Positions 18,144 through 26,697 are shown, counted from the stretch's first letter. The stretch: DNA of 64,000 nucleotides from Lentzea albida (GCF_900111005.1 NZ_FOFV01000001.1:496001-560000), one strand, 5' to 3'. Notes: generated by a model from the sequence alone, not told the origin. A program made the numbers and translations.

Positions 18144-18619
18144 CCGCGTACAAGGCAGTCGTCATCACCGCGTCGAACCGCGCCGCCGCCGGCGTCTACG
18201 AGGACCGCAGCGGACCGGTCATCGTCTCGTGGCTGTCGGAGCGCGGCTTCTCGGTGTCGTCACCGGTGGTGGTGCCGGACGGCGAGCCGGTCCGCGCGGC
18301 GCTGGTCTCCGCCGTGGAGTCCGGCGCCGACCTGGTGCTGACCACCGGCGGCACCGGCATCAACCCGACCGACGGCACCCCCGAGGCCACGCGCGCCGTC
18401 GTCGACTACGAGGTGCCCGGCCTCGCCGACGTCATCCGGATGTCGGGGTGGCCGCGGGTGCCCGGTTCCGTGCTGTCGCGCGGCGTGGCCGGCGTGGCGG
18501 GCCGGACGTTGATCGTGAACCTGCCCGGCTCGACCGGCGGCGTGAAGGACGGCCTGGACGTGCTGGCCTCCGTTGTGGACCATGCGCTCGACCAACTGCG
18601 TGGAGGTGACCACCGATGA
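18140..18619 (+). CDS. mog: molybdopterin adenylyltransferase, MogA/MoaB type
   Basis: 159 residues. Activates molybdopterin by adenylylation before molybdenum insertion. The MoCF-binding signature is LVLTTGGTGINPTDGTPEAT (about 68-87) and the second substrate loop is LIVNLPGSTGGVKDGL. GTG 18140 overlaps the moaC stop, and the 3' end overlaps the moaE ATG, so the three genes are translationally coupled. Equivalent in position to mog (Rv0865). Confidence 0.95.
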   Translation: MTAYKAVVITASNRAAAGVYEDRSGPVIVSWLSERGFSVSSPVVVPDGEPVRAALVSAVESGADLVLTTGGTGINPTDGTPEATRAVVDYEVPGLADVIRMSGWPRVPGSVLSRGVAGVAGRTLIVNLPGSTGGVKDGLDVLASVVDHALDQLRGGDHR

Positions 18620-19041
18620 GCGTCGTGCTGCGGGCCGTCGTGACTTCGGAACCGTTGTCGGTGCAGGAGCACGCCTCGCTGGTCGAGTCCGACCGGGCCG
18701 GGGCCGTGGTCACCTTCTCGGGAGTGGTGCGCGATCACGACGGCGGGCGTTCGGTGGTGGAGCTCGAGTACCACTCGCACCCGTCCGCTTCGGACGTGGT
18801 GGCCGAGGTGGTCGAGTCGTTGGCGTCGAAGTACCCCGGGGTGCACGGGATCGCCGTGTCGCACCGGGTGGGGCCGTTGAGGATCGGGGACGTGGCGCTG
18901 GCCTGCGCGGTGGCGGCCGAGCACCGGGGGGAGGCGTTTTCCCTTTGTTCTGACCTCGTTGACGAGGTCAAGGCTCGGTTGCCGGTGTGGAAGCGGCAGG
19001 TGTTCGTCGGGGGCGACGACGAGTGGGTCAACTGCCCCTGA
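18616..19041 (+). CDS. moaE: molybdopterin synthase catalytic subunit MoaE
   Basis: 141 residues. Large subunit of molybdopterin synthase, which transfers sulfur from the MoaD C-terminus to the precursor. Motifs: GAVVTFSGVVRDHDGGRSV, LEYHSHPSA, IAVSHRVGPLRIGDVAL and the catalytic lysine region VKARLPVWKRQVF. The ATG overlaps the mog stop (ATGA). Its partner moaD lies 4 kb away on the other strand. Confidence 0.96.
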   Translation: MSVVLRAVVTSEPLSVQEHASLVESDRAGAVVTFSGVVRDHDGGRSVVELEYHSHPSASDVVAEVVESLASKYPGVHGIAVSHRVGPLRIGDVALACAVAAEHRGEAFSLCSDLVDEVKARLPVWKRQVFVGGDDEWVNCP

Positions 19042-19084
19042 GGGTTCTGGTGGCCGTCGGGCCGGGATGAGGGCCTGCTCGCCT

Positions 19085-19440
19085 GCGCCAGTGCGTCTGT
19101 GGTGCTCGCCTCGCGCGCCTCGCCTGGTGTGCGCGTGCTTGCGTGCCCGGCTCGCTGGTCCGCCCGGCCTGCCCGCCTGCCTGATCGGCTCGTCGGCTCG
19201 CCCGCCTGCCAGCTCGCCCGCCTGCCCGGCGTGCCGGACCCGCGCGTCCGCCTGCCAGCTCGGCTGCCTGTTGTGCCGGACCCGCGCGTCCGCCTGCCAG
19301 CCCGGCCTGCCGCCTGCCTGGCTCGCGCGTCTGCCTGCCCGGCTTGCCGGCTCGCTCGCCTGCACGGCATGCCCGGCACGAGCGTCCGCCGCCCGGCCTC
19401 GGCAGACCCGCCCGCCAATCCCGGCCCGCTCACCCAAGCC
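19085..19440. repeat. C-rich degenerate minisatellite
   Basis: Stretch of CTGCC, GCTCG and GCCCGCC blocks after moaE. The clearest unit is a 29-base exact direct repeat starting GTGCCGGACCCGCGCG, at 19231-19259 and again at 19273-19301 (42-base period), with a shorter related copy before it. The long frames across it on both strands have arbitrary Arg/Ala/Pro composition, so I do not call a gene. The gap 19042-19480 otherwise holds nothing recognisable. Confidence 0.7.
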
Positions 19441-19480
19441 CCACCCACCTCGGCGGCCACCGCACCCGCAAACGCAGGCA

Positions 19481-19515
19481 GGGACCTCACCGTCGGGGGG
19501 TAACGGTGAGGTCCC
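19481..19515. terminator. hairpin terminator shared by moaE and rpf
   Basis: GGGACCTCACCGT (19481-19493) pairs perfectly with 19503-19515 around a 9-nt loop, 69 bases beyond the stop of the convergent rpf gene. Confidence 0.85.
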
Positions 19516-19584
19516 TGGTCCTGTGTCAGCCCGACTCGACAGGGCTGGCGATCATGCGGCCTGTCCGGCCCGAGCCCGCGGGGC

Positions 19585-20226
19585 TCAGATCAGGATCTTG
19601 TGGCCCGGGAAGATCAGGTCGGGGTTCGTGAGGAAGTTCTTGTTCTTCTCCACGATGGCCTGGTAGCCGCCTTCGACCTTGTTGGCGTCGGCGATCTTCG
19701 ACAGGGTGTCGCCCGGCTTGATCTCGTAGTTGCCGTCCGGGTTCGACTTCGACGCCGGGGCGGCGGGTGCCTGCTGCACCGGCGCGGCGGCCTGGCGCTG
19801 CTGCGGCTGGGCCTTGCGCTGCTGCTGCTGGGGAGCGGCCTGGGTCTTCGGGGCGGTGCCCGAGGTGGCGCCCAGCTTGCGGCTGCAGGCGGGCCAGGCG
19901 TTGTTCAGGCCCTGGCCGGCGGCGACGCGCTCGGCGACAGCGATCTGCTGTTCGCGGGAGGCGTTGGCCGGGTTGCCCTGGCCGCCGTAGGCGTTCCAGG
20001 TCTGCTGGGTGAACTGCAGGCCGCCGTAGTACCCGTTGCCGGTGTTGGCGCCCCAGTTGCCACTTGCCTCGCACTGCGCGAGGGCGTCCCAGTTCACGGG
20101 GGCCGCGTTGGCGGTGCCAACGGCGAGGCCCAGAGGGGCGCCGGCGATGATGCCGGCGACCGCGACCTTGGCGATAGTGCGAGCGGCGGAACTCTGCTTG
20201 CCCTGCTTGCCACGGTTGAAAGCCAT
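19585..20226 (-). CDS. resuscitation-promoting factor, Rpf-LysM
   Basis: 213-residue secreted muralytic enzyme. Signal peptide (about 1-41, cleavage after ANA). Rpf lysozyme-like domain: VNWDALAQCEASGNW with the catalytic Glu of CEASG, NGYYGGLQFTQQTW and AWPACSRKLG. A Gln/Pro/Ala linker (PQQQQRKAQPQQR) leads to a C-terminal LysM domain (YEIKPGDTLSKIADANKV). It cleaves peptidoglycan to promote regrowth from dormancy. Same position as rpfA (Rv0867c) between moaE and moaD. A perfect CRP site lies 219 bases upstream, and the leader is long. Confidence 0.95.
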   Translation of the reverse strand: MAFNRGKQGKQSSAARTIAKVAVAGIIAGAPLGLAVGTANAAPVNWDALAQCEASGNWGANTGNGYYGGLQFTQQTWNAYGGQGNPANASREQQIAVAERVAAGQGLNNAWPACSRKLGATSGTAPKTQAAPQQQQRKAQPQQRQAAAPVQQAPAAPASKSNPDGNYEIKPGDTLSKIADANKVEGGYQAIVEKNKNFLTNPDLIFPGHKILI

Positions 20227-20444
20227 GTGCCTCTCGGTCCACCACACCTGCTGCCAGGAACTCGGGTTCGGGGCCCGGTGCGCTCCTGCGTCCCAGTCCG
20301 GCGGTTTCTCTCGCTCGGGGTTGTTCCGGAGTACCCGTCGGACTGGGTTCGGTGCTGGGTGCTCCGGTCTAGCTCGCGGCTGGTTCGGGCCAGCCGAGGA
20401 GCGACCGTACGTAACCGCCGAGGCCGAATCCAAATGTTTCGAGC
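20227..20444 (-). promoter_or_regulatory. long structured rpf leader, possible riboswitch
   Basis: The bases between the CRP site and the rpf start are GC-rich and full of short complementary blocks (CGGCTGG/CCAGCCG near 20380-20400; CCGGAGC near 20365 and ACTCCGG near 20330). Many actinobacterial rpf genes carry a c-di-AMP (ydaO) riboswitch in this place. Some elements here are similar (CCGAACC; CCCCGAACCCGAG) but I cannot align the conserved core, so the riboswitch is only a possibility. Confidence 0.3.
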
Positions 20445-20460
20445 TGTGATGCGCATCACA
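20445..20460. promoter_or_regulatory. CRP/GlxR-type operator upstream of rpf
   Basis: TGTGATGCGCATCACA matches the cAMP-receptor-protein consensus TGTGA-N6-TCACA exactly and is also a perfect 16-bp palindrome. It lies 219 bases before the rpf ATG and 193 bases before the divergent AfsR-like gene. In M. tuberculosis, CRP (Rv3676) controls rpfA, and in Corynebacterium GlxR binds rpf promoters. Confidence 0.85.
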
Positions 20461-20652
20461 GTAACAGTGTGGAAAGTTGTGCTGGGGCTACAAAAGTGCA
20501 GCTCAGAGCCTTCGTTATCGGTCCGTTTCCATTCTGAGATCGGCCGAGATCTATCACGGAAAGTGAGTCGTGGCTCACGTGTGTTGGGCCATCGGGGACG
20601 CCCTGGTCACGGTCGAGCGACGCCTCGCCGGTAACTGGTTGATGATGTTCGG

Positions 20653-23106
20653 ATGAGCAGGGAGTCACGGCAGGCCGCTCTGCACCGCGCGTTGCTCGCG
20701 AAGGCCGGCGAGCCCGTGTTGTTCGGTGATCTCGTCCGCGAGGTCTGGGGCGACGACCCCCCGGTGAGACCCCTGCCCGCGTTGCGCAACCTCGTGCGGC
20801 GGCTGCGGCAGTCGGTCGGCGACGAGATCGTCACGGACGCCTCCGGCTACCGACTCGTCGTGCGCAGGCCGGGCCCGGCGCAGCTGCCCGCCGACCTGCC
20901 GGACTTCGTCGGACGGGAGCGGGAGCTCGCCGCGCTCGCCGGGTCGGACGCCCGCGTGCTCGCGATCACCGGCCCTCCCGGCGTCGGCAAGACCGCGCTC
21001 GCCGTGCGCTTGGCCCACCGGATCCGCGACCGGTTCCCCGACGGGCAGCTGCACGTCAACCTGCGGGGGTTCGCGGCGGGACCGCCGGTCACACCCGAGC
21101 AGGCCCTCGGCCGGTTCCTGCGCGCGCTCGGCGTGGCTCCGGAGAACGTCCCGCTCGCACTCGACGACCAGGTCGCGCTCTACCGCGAGACCTTGCGCGG
21201 CCGCCGCGTGCTGGTGCTCCTCGACAACGTCACCGAACTGGGCCCGCTCGTGCCGGACGTCGAGGGCTGCACGGCCATCGTGACCAGCCGCAACGCGCTG
21301 CGGGCGGGGGAGGTCGGGCTCGACGTCCTCAGCGGTGGCGAGGCCGGGGAGCTGCTCGACCGGCTGGGCGTCGAGGGCTCGTCGCACGAGCGCGCCGAAC
21401 TGATCAGGCTCTGTGCTCACCTGCCGCTCGCGTTGCGCATCGCGGGCGCGCACCTCGCCGACCGCCACCTGCCCGACTACCTCGCCGACCTGCGGGGTGG
21501 CGGCAGGCTCGACGCGCTGGAGATCGAGGGCGACGCGGCGGTGCGGGCGACGTTCGAGCTCTCCCACCGGGCACTGCCCGAGCGCGCCCGGCAGCTGTTC
21601 GGGTTGCTCGGCCAGGTCCCCGGACCGGACTTCGGCGTCGAAGCCGCCTCTGCGCTGCTCGGCGAGGACGCGAGCGGACCGCTCGGCCAGCTCGTCGCCG
21701 CGAACCTCGTGCACCGCGCCGGCACCCGCCACAGCCTCCACGACCTGCTCCGCGAGTACGCCCTGGGCCTCGGCACGCCCGTGACGTCCCGGCTCGACGA
21801 GTACTACCTCCTCAACGCCGACGCGGCCGCCCGCGCGCTCAACCCGGAGCTGCACCGCCTGCCGGTGCCCGCGCTGCCGCAGGACCTTCCCGCGCACGAC
21901 CTGAGCGACATGGCGAGCTCCCTCGCGTGGTTCGAGGCGGAACGGGCCAACGTCGTCGCGGCCGTGCTCACGGCGGGCGCCAGGCCGATCGCCTGGCAGC
22001 TGACCGACGCCATGCGCTCGTGCTTCCTCCACCACACCGGCAACGTCGTCGACTGGTTCACGACCGCCCGCGCGGGACTGGCGGCCGCCCGCGCGCTCGG
22101 CGACGTCGGCGCCGAGGCGGCCATGAGCGCCTCGCTCGGCCTCGCGCACTGGCGGTCCAGCCAGTTCGCCGAGGCTCTGCCCGAGTACCGGCGTGCCGTG
22201 GAGCTCACCCGGCAGCGGGACGACCCCGGGGCGCTCAAGTCGTTCCTCGGCAACCTCGGCATCATCCACTGGGAGCTGGGCGACCTGGCCGAGGCAGCGG
22301 AGGCGATGCGCGCGTCGCTCGCCATCGAGTCGAGCCCGAACGCGCTGTACAACCTCAGCTGCGTGCTGCTGGACCTCGGACCGCTCGACCTGGCCGTGTC
22401 CTACGGCGAGGAGGCGCTGCGGGTCTCGACGGAGCTGGGCCTGACCGCGGGTACCGCTTTCTGCCTGCGCGGTCTCGCCGTCACGCACCTGTTCACCGGA
22501 CGGTACGACCTCGTGGCCGAATATCAGGACCGGGCGGCCGAGGTGGCGACCGCGGAGCTCGGTCCCGTGTTCTTCGCCAGGGGCACGGAGACCCAGGCGT
22601 TCCTCCGCTTCGAACAGGGCCACCTCGACGAGGCGGAGGCCCTGGCGCGCAGGTCGATCGAGATGGGCGCCGAGTGCGCGGATGACATCGTCGAGGTCGA
22701 CGGCCGCATCACGCTCGGCATGGTGCTGGAGCGGCAGGGCCGGGCGCGGGAGGCGGCGGACCAGCACGAGCAGGCGCTGGCGATCAGCAGGAAGTCGGCC
22801 TTCGCGCGGGGCGAGGTCCAGTCGCTCACGTGTCTGGCGGCCGACCACCGGGCGCTGGGAGACCTGGCGGTGTCGCTGAAGTGCGCCACCGAGGCCGACG
22901 AACGCGCCGAACGGGGCCAGCTGCGCGTTCGCCAGGTGCAGGCGGTGGGGGAACTGGCGTTGACGCGGGAGGCGCTGGGAGACCACGAGGAGGCCGAACG
23001 CCACCGGCTGCGGGCGGTGGAGCTGGCGCTCGCGACCGGCCGCAGGGGAGTGGGGACGACGGTGGACCGGCTGGGGCTGCCCCAGCCGCCCGCGAACGGC
23101 GGCTGA
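20653..23106 (+). CDS. AfsR/SARP-related STAND ATPase regulator with TPR repeats, lacking BTAD domain
   Basis: 817 residues. A short winged-helix DNA-binding segment (about 1-70: FGDLVREVWGDDPP, LRNLVRRLRQSVGDEI) leads directly into an NB-ARC-like ATPase with P-loop GPPGVGKTAL (about 108-117), Walker B VLVLLDNV and CAHLPLALRIAGAHLA. Tetratricopeptide-like helices fill the C-terminal half (from about 480). The BTAD domain normally found between the wHTH and the NB-ARC domain in AfsR is missing. It is inserted between rpf and moaD, which are neighbours in M. tuberculosis. The last 21 bases before its stop duplicate the end of moaD. Target genes unknown. Confidence 0.85.
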   Translation: MSRESRQAALHRALLAKAGEPVLFGDLVREVWGDDPPVRPLPALRNLVRRLRQSVGDEIVTDASGYRLVVRRPGPAQLPADLPDFVGRERELAALAGSDARVLAITGPPGVGKTALAVRLAHRIRDRFPDGQLHVNLRGFAAGPPVTPEQALGRFLRALGVAPENVPLALDDQVALYRETLRGRRVLVLLDNVTELGPLVPDVEGCTAIVTSRNALRAGEVGLDVLSGGEAGELLDRLGVEGSSHERAELIRLCAHLPLALRIAGAHLADRHLPDYLADLRGGGRLDALEIEGDAAVRATFELSHRALPERARQLFGLLGQVPGPDFGVEAASALLGEDASGPLGQLVAANLVHRAGTRHSLHDLLREYALGLGTPVTSRLDEYYLLNADAAARALNPELHRLPVPALPQDLPAHDLSDMASSLAWFEAERANVVAAVLTAGARPIAWQLTDAMRSCFLHHTGNVVDWFTTARAGLAAARALGDVGAEAAMSASLGLAHWRSSQFAEALPEYRRAVELTRQRDDPGALKSFLGNLGIIHWELGDLAEAAEAMRASLAIESSPNALYNLSCVLLDLGPLDLAVSYGEEALRVSTELGLTAGTAFCLRGLAVTHLFTGRYDLVAEYQDRAAEVATAELGPVFFARGTETQAFLRFEQGHLDEAEALARRSIEMGAECADDIVEVDGRITLGMVLERQGRAREAADQHEQALAISRKSAFARGEVQSLTCLAADHRALGDLAVSLKCATEADERAERGQLRVRQVQAVGELALTREALGDHEEAERHRLRAVELALATGRRGVGTTVDRLGLPQPPANGG

Positions 23107-23164
23107 GGAGAGTGAGCGACGTCCACTTGGCGCGGAACCCGCTCAGCCGCCCGCGAACGGCGGC
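23083..23164. repeat. 21-bp direct repeat at two convergent gene ends
   Basis: CAGCCGCCCGCGAACGGCGG followed by C occurs exactly at 23083-23103 (end of the AfsR-like gene) and at 23144-23164 (end of moaD on the other strand), 61 bases apart. Confidence 0.85.
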
Positions 23165-23409
23165 AGCACGTCCAGCTGGGAGCCGGCGGGCACCCGCGTC
23201 GAGGTGTCCCGCACCGCGACCCCGTCCAGCAGGAAGCTCGACGCGGCGAGCACCTTGCCGAGCTTGTCGCCGTGCCGCTCGCCGATGGCCGAGACCACGA
23301 GCGCCACGGTCGGTTCGGGCGCGTCGAGCAGCAGGTCCTCGTCGGCCACCCCGGCCGCGGCCCGCGCTCCCGCGAAGTAGCGGACGTTCACGGCGGTGGT
23401 CACTGTCAT
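23143..23409 (-). CDS. moaD: molybdopterin synthase sulfur carrier MoaD
   Basis: 88-residue ubiquitin-like sulfur carrier with the required C-terminal Gly-Gly (LPPFAGG), which is thiocarboxylated and donates sulfur with MoaE. N-terminal strand VNVRYFAGARAAAGV and loop STRVPAGSQLDVLPP fit the family. The ATG overlaps the moaA stop (ATGA at 23406-23409), so the two are translated together. Matches moaD2 (Rv0868c) in position. Confidence 0.95.
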   Translation of the reverse strand: MTVTTAVNVRYFAGARAAAGVADEDLLLDAPEPTVALVVSAIGERHGDKLGKVLAASSFLLDGVAVRDTSTRVPAGSQLDVLPPFAGG

Positions 23410-24464
23410 CCTCCGATGGCGCTCATGGGGCGGTCGGGCTGCGAGAAGCCCTCGTCGTTGATGCCGTGACCGGCGGCCTTGACCCACATGTTCGCGCGCC
23501 AGGCGTCGGCGATCGCGGAGTCGGGGGAGCCGTCGCGCAGCAGCGCGCGCAGGTCGGTCTCGCCGTTGCTGAACAGGCAGTTGCGGATCTGGCCGTCCGA
23601 GGTGAGCCTCGTGCGGTCGCAGGCCGCGCAGAACGGCCTGGTCACCGACGCGATCACGCCAACGACCGCGGGGCCGCCGTCGACCAGCCAGCGCTCGGCC
23701 GGGGCGCCGCCGCGGGGGACCTCCGACGGGGTCAGCGTGAAGGCGGACGAGAGCATCGTGAGGATCTCATCGGCCGTGACCATGTTCGTGCGCGTCCAGC
23801 CGTGCTGCGCGTCCAGCGGCATCTGTTCGATGAACCTCAGCTGGTAGCCGTTCTCCACGCAGAACCGCAGCAGCGGGACGGCTTCCTCCTCGTTCACGCC
23901 GCGCATCAGCACGGAGTTGACCTTCACCGGCTCCAGGCCGGCCTCGCGGGCGGCGTCGAGGCCGTCGAGCACGTCGGTGATGCGGTCGCGCCTGGTCAGC
24001 GTCGCGAACTTCTCCGGGTCGAGGGTGTCGAGCGAGATGTTGATCCGGTTCAGGCCGGCGTCCTTCAGCGACCGCGCGCGCCGGGCGAGCCCGATGCCGT
24101 TGGACGTCATGGACATGCGCGGACGCGGTTCGAGCTCGGCCGTCGCGGCGATGACCTGCTCGAGGCCGCGGCGCAGCAACGGCTCGCCGCCGGTGAACCT
24201 GATGTCGGTGATGCCCAGGTCGACCACGGCGATGCGCATGAGCCTGATCAACTCGGCGTCGGTGAGGAGCTCGTCCTTCTTCAGCCAGTCGAGGCCCTCG
24301 GCGGGCATGCAGTAGGTGCAGCGCAGGTTGCAGCGGTCGGTCAGCGAGACCCGCAGGTCCTTCGCGACCCGGCCGAACCTGTCGACGAGCTGGGGCGTGT
24401 CCGGACGTGCGGAGGTGTCCGGGGTGCCGCGCAGGACGGGGATGCCCAACTCCACTGCTGTCAC
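23406..24464 (-). CDS. moaA: GTP 3',8-cyclase MoaA (radical SAM)
   Basis: 352 residues. Converts GTP to the cyclic dehydro-GTP precursor of molybdopterin. The radical-SAM cluster motif is CNLRCTYC (about 45-52). The C-terminal second Fe-S cluster uses CAACDRTRLTSDGQIRNC, and the conserved Gly-Gly tail is SAIGG. GTG 24464 gives a normal N-terminus (VTAVELGIPVLRG); the frame stays open for 57 bases upstream without family similarity. First gene of moaA-moaD. An inverted repeat lies directly upstream. Confidence 0.96.
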   Translation of the reverse strand: MTAVELGIPVLRGTPDTSARPDTPQLVDRFGRVAKDLRVSLTDRCNLRCTYCMPAEGLDWLKKDELLTDAELIRLMRIAVVDLGITDIRFTGGEPLLRRGLEQVIAATAELEPRPRMSMTSNGIGLARRARSLKDAGLNRINISLDTLDPEKFATLTRRDRITDVLDGLDAAREAGLEPVKVNSVLMRGVNEEEAVPLLRFCVENGYQLRFIEQMPLDAQHGWTRTNMVTADEILTMLSSAFTLTPSEVPRGGAPAERWLVDGGPAVVGVIASVTRPFCAACDRTRLTSDGQIRNCLFSNGETDLRALLRDGSPDSAIADAWRANMWVKAAGHGINDEGFSQPDRPMSAIGG

Positions 24465-24466
24465 CC

Positions 24467-24484
24467 TGTTCAGCTTAATGAACA
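24467..24484. promoter_or_regulatory. inverted repeat directly upstream of moaA
   Basis: TGTTCA-GCTTAA-TGAACA is a perfect dyad with a nearly symmetric spacer, 3 bases from the moaA start codon. It could be the operator of the divergent MarR-type regulator. Confidence 0.5.
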
Positions 24485-24486
24485 AG

Positions 24487-24511
24487 TCGTTGTAGATGCC
24501 TCCAACAACGA
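24487..24511. promoter_or_regulatory. second inverted repeat in the moaA-marR gap
   Basis: TCGTTGT (24487-24493) and ACAACGA (24505-24511) form a 7-bp dyad with an 11-base spacer, between moaA and the divergent MarR gene at 24570. Confidence 0.45.
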
Positions 24512-24569
24512 GCTTTCTCACGTTCCGCCCGTTTGGAGCACCTCACGGGGAATTCTCTTACTGGCTAAG

Positions 24570-25025
24570 ATGTTCCACATGGAACCAGAAGTGCTGGAGA
24601 GGTTCACCTGGTACATGCGGGAGCAGAGCGCCCTCACCGTCATGTTCCACGCGCGGGTCGCCGAGCAGATGGGCCTGTCCGCGACCGACGAGAAGTGCCT
24701 CGATCTCGCCATGCGGGCGGACGGACCGCTGACCGCGGGCCGGATCGCCGAACTCTCCGGCCTCTCCACCGGTGCCGTCACGGGCGTGATCGACCGCCTC
24801 GAACGTGCCGGATATGTCCGCCGTGTCCGTGACCCGCATGACCGCCGCAAGGTCCTCGTCGAGGTCACGGTGGGGGACGTCGACAAGTTCGGCGCGCCGT
24901 TCGAGAAGGCCCGCGACAGCCTGGTCGAGGTGCTCGGGCACTTCGACGACGCCGAGCTCGAAGTGATCGAGCGTTATCTACAGCTCCAGATCGGTACGTT
25001 TCGCAAGCGCGTGATCGATACTTAG
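24570..25025 (+). CDS. MarR-family transcriptional regulator
   Basis: 151 residues. Winged-helix core: LSATDEKCLDLAMRADGPLT, recognition helix IAELSGLSTGAVTGVIDRLE and wing VRRVRDPHDRRKVLVEV. ATG 24570 (MFHMEPEVLERF) or 24579 could be used; no clear ribosome-binding site precedes either, so a leaderless transcript is possible. It is divergent from moaA, with two dyads in the gap, and is followed after 3 bases by a HAD phosphatase, probably in one operon. Ligand unknown. Confidence 0.9.
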   Translation: MFHMEPEVLERFTWYMREQSALTVMFHARVAEQMGLSATDEKCLDLAMRADGPLTAGRIAELSGLSTGAVTGVIDRLERAGYVRRVRDPHDRRKVLVEVTVGDVDKFGAPFEKARDSLVEVLGHFDDAELEVIERYLQLQIGTFRKRVIDT

Positions 25026-25028
25026 GCC

Positions 25029-25829
25029 ATGTGGCACTACTTGATGGACATGGACGGCGTCCTCGTGCACGAGGAGCACCTGATCCCGGGAGCGGACGAG
25101 TTCGTCGCGGAACTGCGTGCGTCCGAGACGCCGTTCCTCGTGCTCACGAACAACTCCATCTACACGCCACGGGACCTGCGGGCACGCCTGCAGCGCACCG
25201 GCCTGGACATCCCGGAGAAGTCCATCTGGACCTCCGCGCTGGCCACGGCCAAGTTCCTCGACTCGCAGCGCCCGAACGGCTCGGCGTTCGTGATCGGCGA
25301 GGCCGGCCTCACCACCGCGCTGCACGAGATCGGCTACGTGCTGACCGACCGCGACCCGGACTACGTGGTGCTCGGCGAGACCCGCACCTACAGCTTCACC
25401 GCGATCACCAAGGCCATCCGGCTGGTCGAGGAGGGCGCGAAGTTCATCGCGACCAACCCGGACGCCACCGGCCCGTCGCGCGAGGGCTCGCTGCCCGCGA
25501 CCGGTGCCGTCGCGGCCCTGATCGAGCGCGCCACCGGACGTGAGCCGTACTACGTCGGCAAGCCCAACCCGCTGATGATGCGCTCGGCCCTGCGCACCCT
25601 CGGCTCGCACTCCGAGCAGGCGCTGATGATCGGTGACCGGATGGACACCGACGTGCGGTCGGGCCTCGAGGCGGGCCTGTCGACCATCCTCGTGCTGTCC
25701 GGGGTCTTCAGCGCCGAGTCCGCCGAGATGTTCCCGTACCGGCCGACGCGCGTGCTGAAGTCGATCGCGGAGCTCGTCGGTCACTCGCAGGACCCGTTCG
25801 GTGACTGGAACGCCGCCGTTCAGGCCTGA
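25029..25829 (+). CDS. HAD-IIA family phosphatase (NagD-like)
   Basis: 266 residues, subclass IIA of the haloacid dehalogenase superfamily. Motif I is [10 protein letters not shown] with the nucleophilic Asp, motif [16 protein letters not shown], the cap domain is in the middle, the motif III lysine is in [11 protein letters not shown] and motif IV is [10 protein letters not shown]. Expected to dephosphorylate small sugar phosphates or nucleotides in the cytoplasm; the substrate is not predictable. It follows the MarR gene by three bases. Confidence 0.92.
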   Translation: MWHYLMDMDGVLVHEEHLIPGADEFVAELRASETPFLVLTNNSIYTPRDLRARLQRTGLDIPEKSIWTSALATAKFLDSQRPNGSAFVIGEAGLTTALHEIGYVLTDRDPDYVVLGETRTYSFTAITKAIRLVEEGAKFIATNPDATGPSREGSLPATGAVAALIERATGREPYYVGKPNPLMMRSALRTLGSHSEQALMIGDRMDTDVRSGLEAGLSTILVLSGVFSAESAEMFPYRPTRVLKSIAELVGHSQDPFGDWNAAVQA

Positions 25830-25890
25830 CGCGAGCGCTGATCCGGGCAGACCACTGACGCGCGACGGTTCATCACCTATCGTCGCGGAG

Positions 25891-26697
25891 GTGGACACGG
25901 ATCGACGCCCGATGTACGTCGTGGGAGACGTGCACGGGCACCTCGCAGAACTGATCAGGGCGCTGCACGTCGCCGGGTTGTGCGACGAGGAAGGGCGCTG
26001 GATCGGCGGCGAGGCCGAGCTGTGGTTCCTCGGCGACTTCGTGGACCGCGGGCCCGACGGCGTGGGCGTGATCGACCTGGTCATGCGCCTCGGTGACGAG
26101 GCGGCGGAGGCGGGTGGCTCGGTCAACTCGCTGATCGGCAACCACGAGATCCTGCTGCTCGGCATGTACCGGTTCGGCGACGAGCAGGTGCCGGACAGCC
26201 TCGGGCCGCGGTCGTTCGCGCGCAGCTGGCTGCTCAACGGCGGGCTGCGCAGCGACCAGGACCGGCTGACCGACGCGCACGTCGAGTGGCTGACGACGCG
26301 ACCGGTGCTGAAGCTGCGCGACGACCACCTGCTGATGCACTCCGACACCGTGGCCTACCTCGAATGGGGGGCCTCGATCGAAGAGGTCAACGAGGCCGTC
26401 CGGCACGTGCTCAAGAGCGACGACCTCGTCGACTGGTGGGAGTGCTGGCGCAAGATGACGACCCGGTACGCGTTCCGGGGTCCGCAGGGGCCCGAGATCG
26501 CGGACGAGCTGCTCGCGACCCTCGGAGGCACCCGGATCGTGCACGGGCACAGCGTCATCGCCGACCAGCTCGGGGTGCCGCCGGACGAGATCGACGGGCC
26601 CCTCGTGTACGCCGACGACAAGGTCCTGGCGATCGACGCGGGCCTCTACAGCGGCGGTCCGTGCCTGGTCGTGCCCTTGCCATACGCCGAAGCCTGA
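25891..26697 (+). CDS. Ser/Thr-type metallophosphoesterase
   Basis: About 268 residues. Motifs of the calcineurin-like bimetal phosphoesterases: [20 protein letters not shown] and a late HGHS. Could be a protein phosphatase or a diadenosine-tetraphosphatase-like enzyme. The start is uncertain: GTG 25891 ([16 protein letters not shown]) is chosen; GTG 25801 and ATG 25912 are alternatives. It follows the HAD gene on the same strand and precedes an acyl-CoA ligase by 14 bases. Confidence 0.88.
   Translation: MDTDRRPMYVVGDVHGHLAELIRALHVAGLCDEEGRWIGGEAELWFLGDFVDRGPDGVGVIDLVMRLGDEAAEAGGSVNSLIGNHEILLLGMYRFGDEQVPDSLGPRSFARSWLLNGGLRSDQDRLTDAHVEWLTTRPVLKLRDDHLLMHSDTVAYLEWGASIEEVNEAVRHVLKSDDLVDWWECWRKMTTRYAFRGPQGPEIADELLATLGGTRIVHGHSVIADQLGVPPDEIDGPLVYADDKVLAIDAGLYSGGPCLVVPLPYAEA

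Noticed and set aside
19042-19490. Possible protein of Arg/Ala/Gly repeats on either strand after moaE
   Set aside because: No ribosome-binding site, composition follows the nucleotide repeat in every frame, and the tract ends at a terminator.
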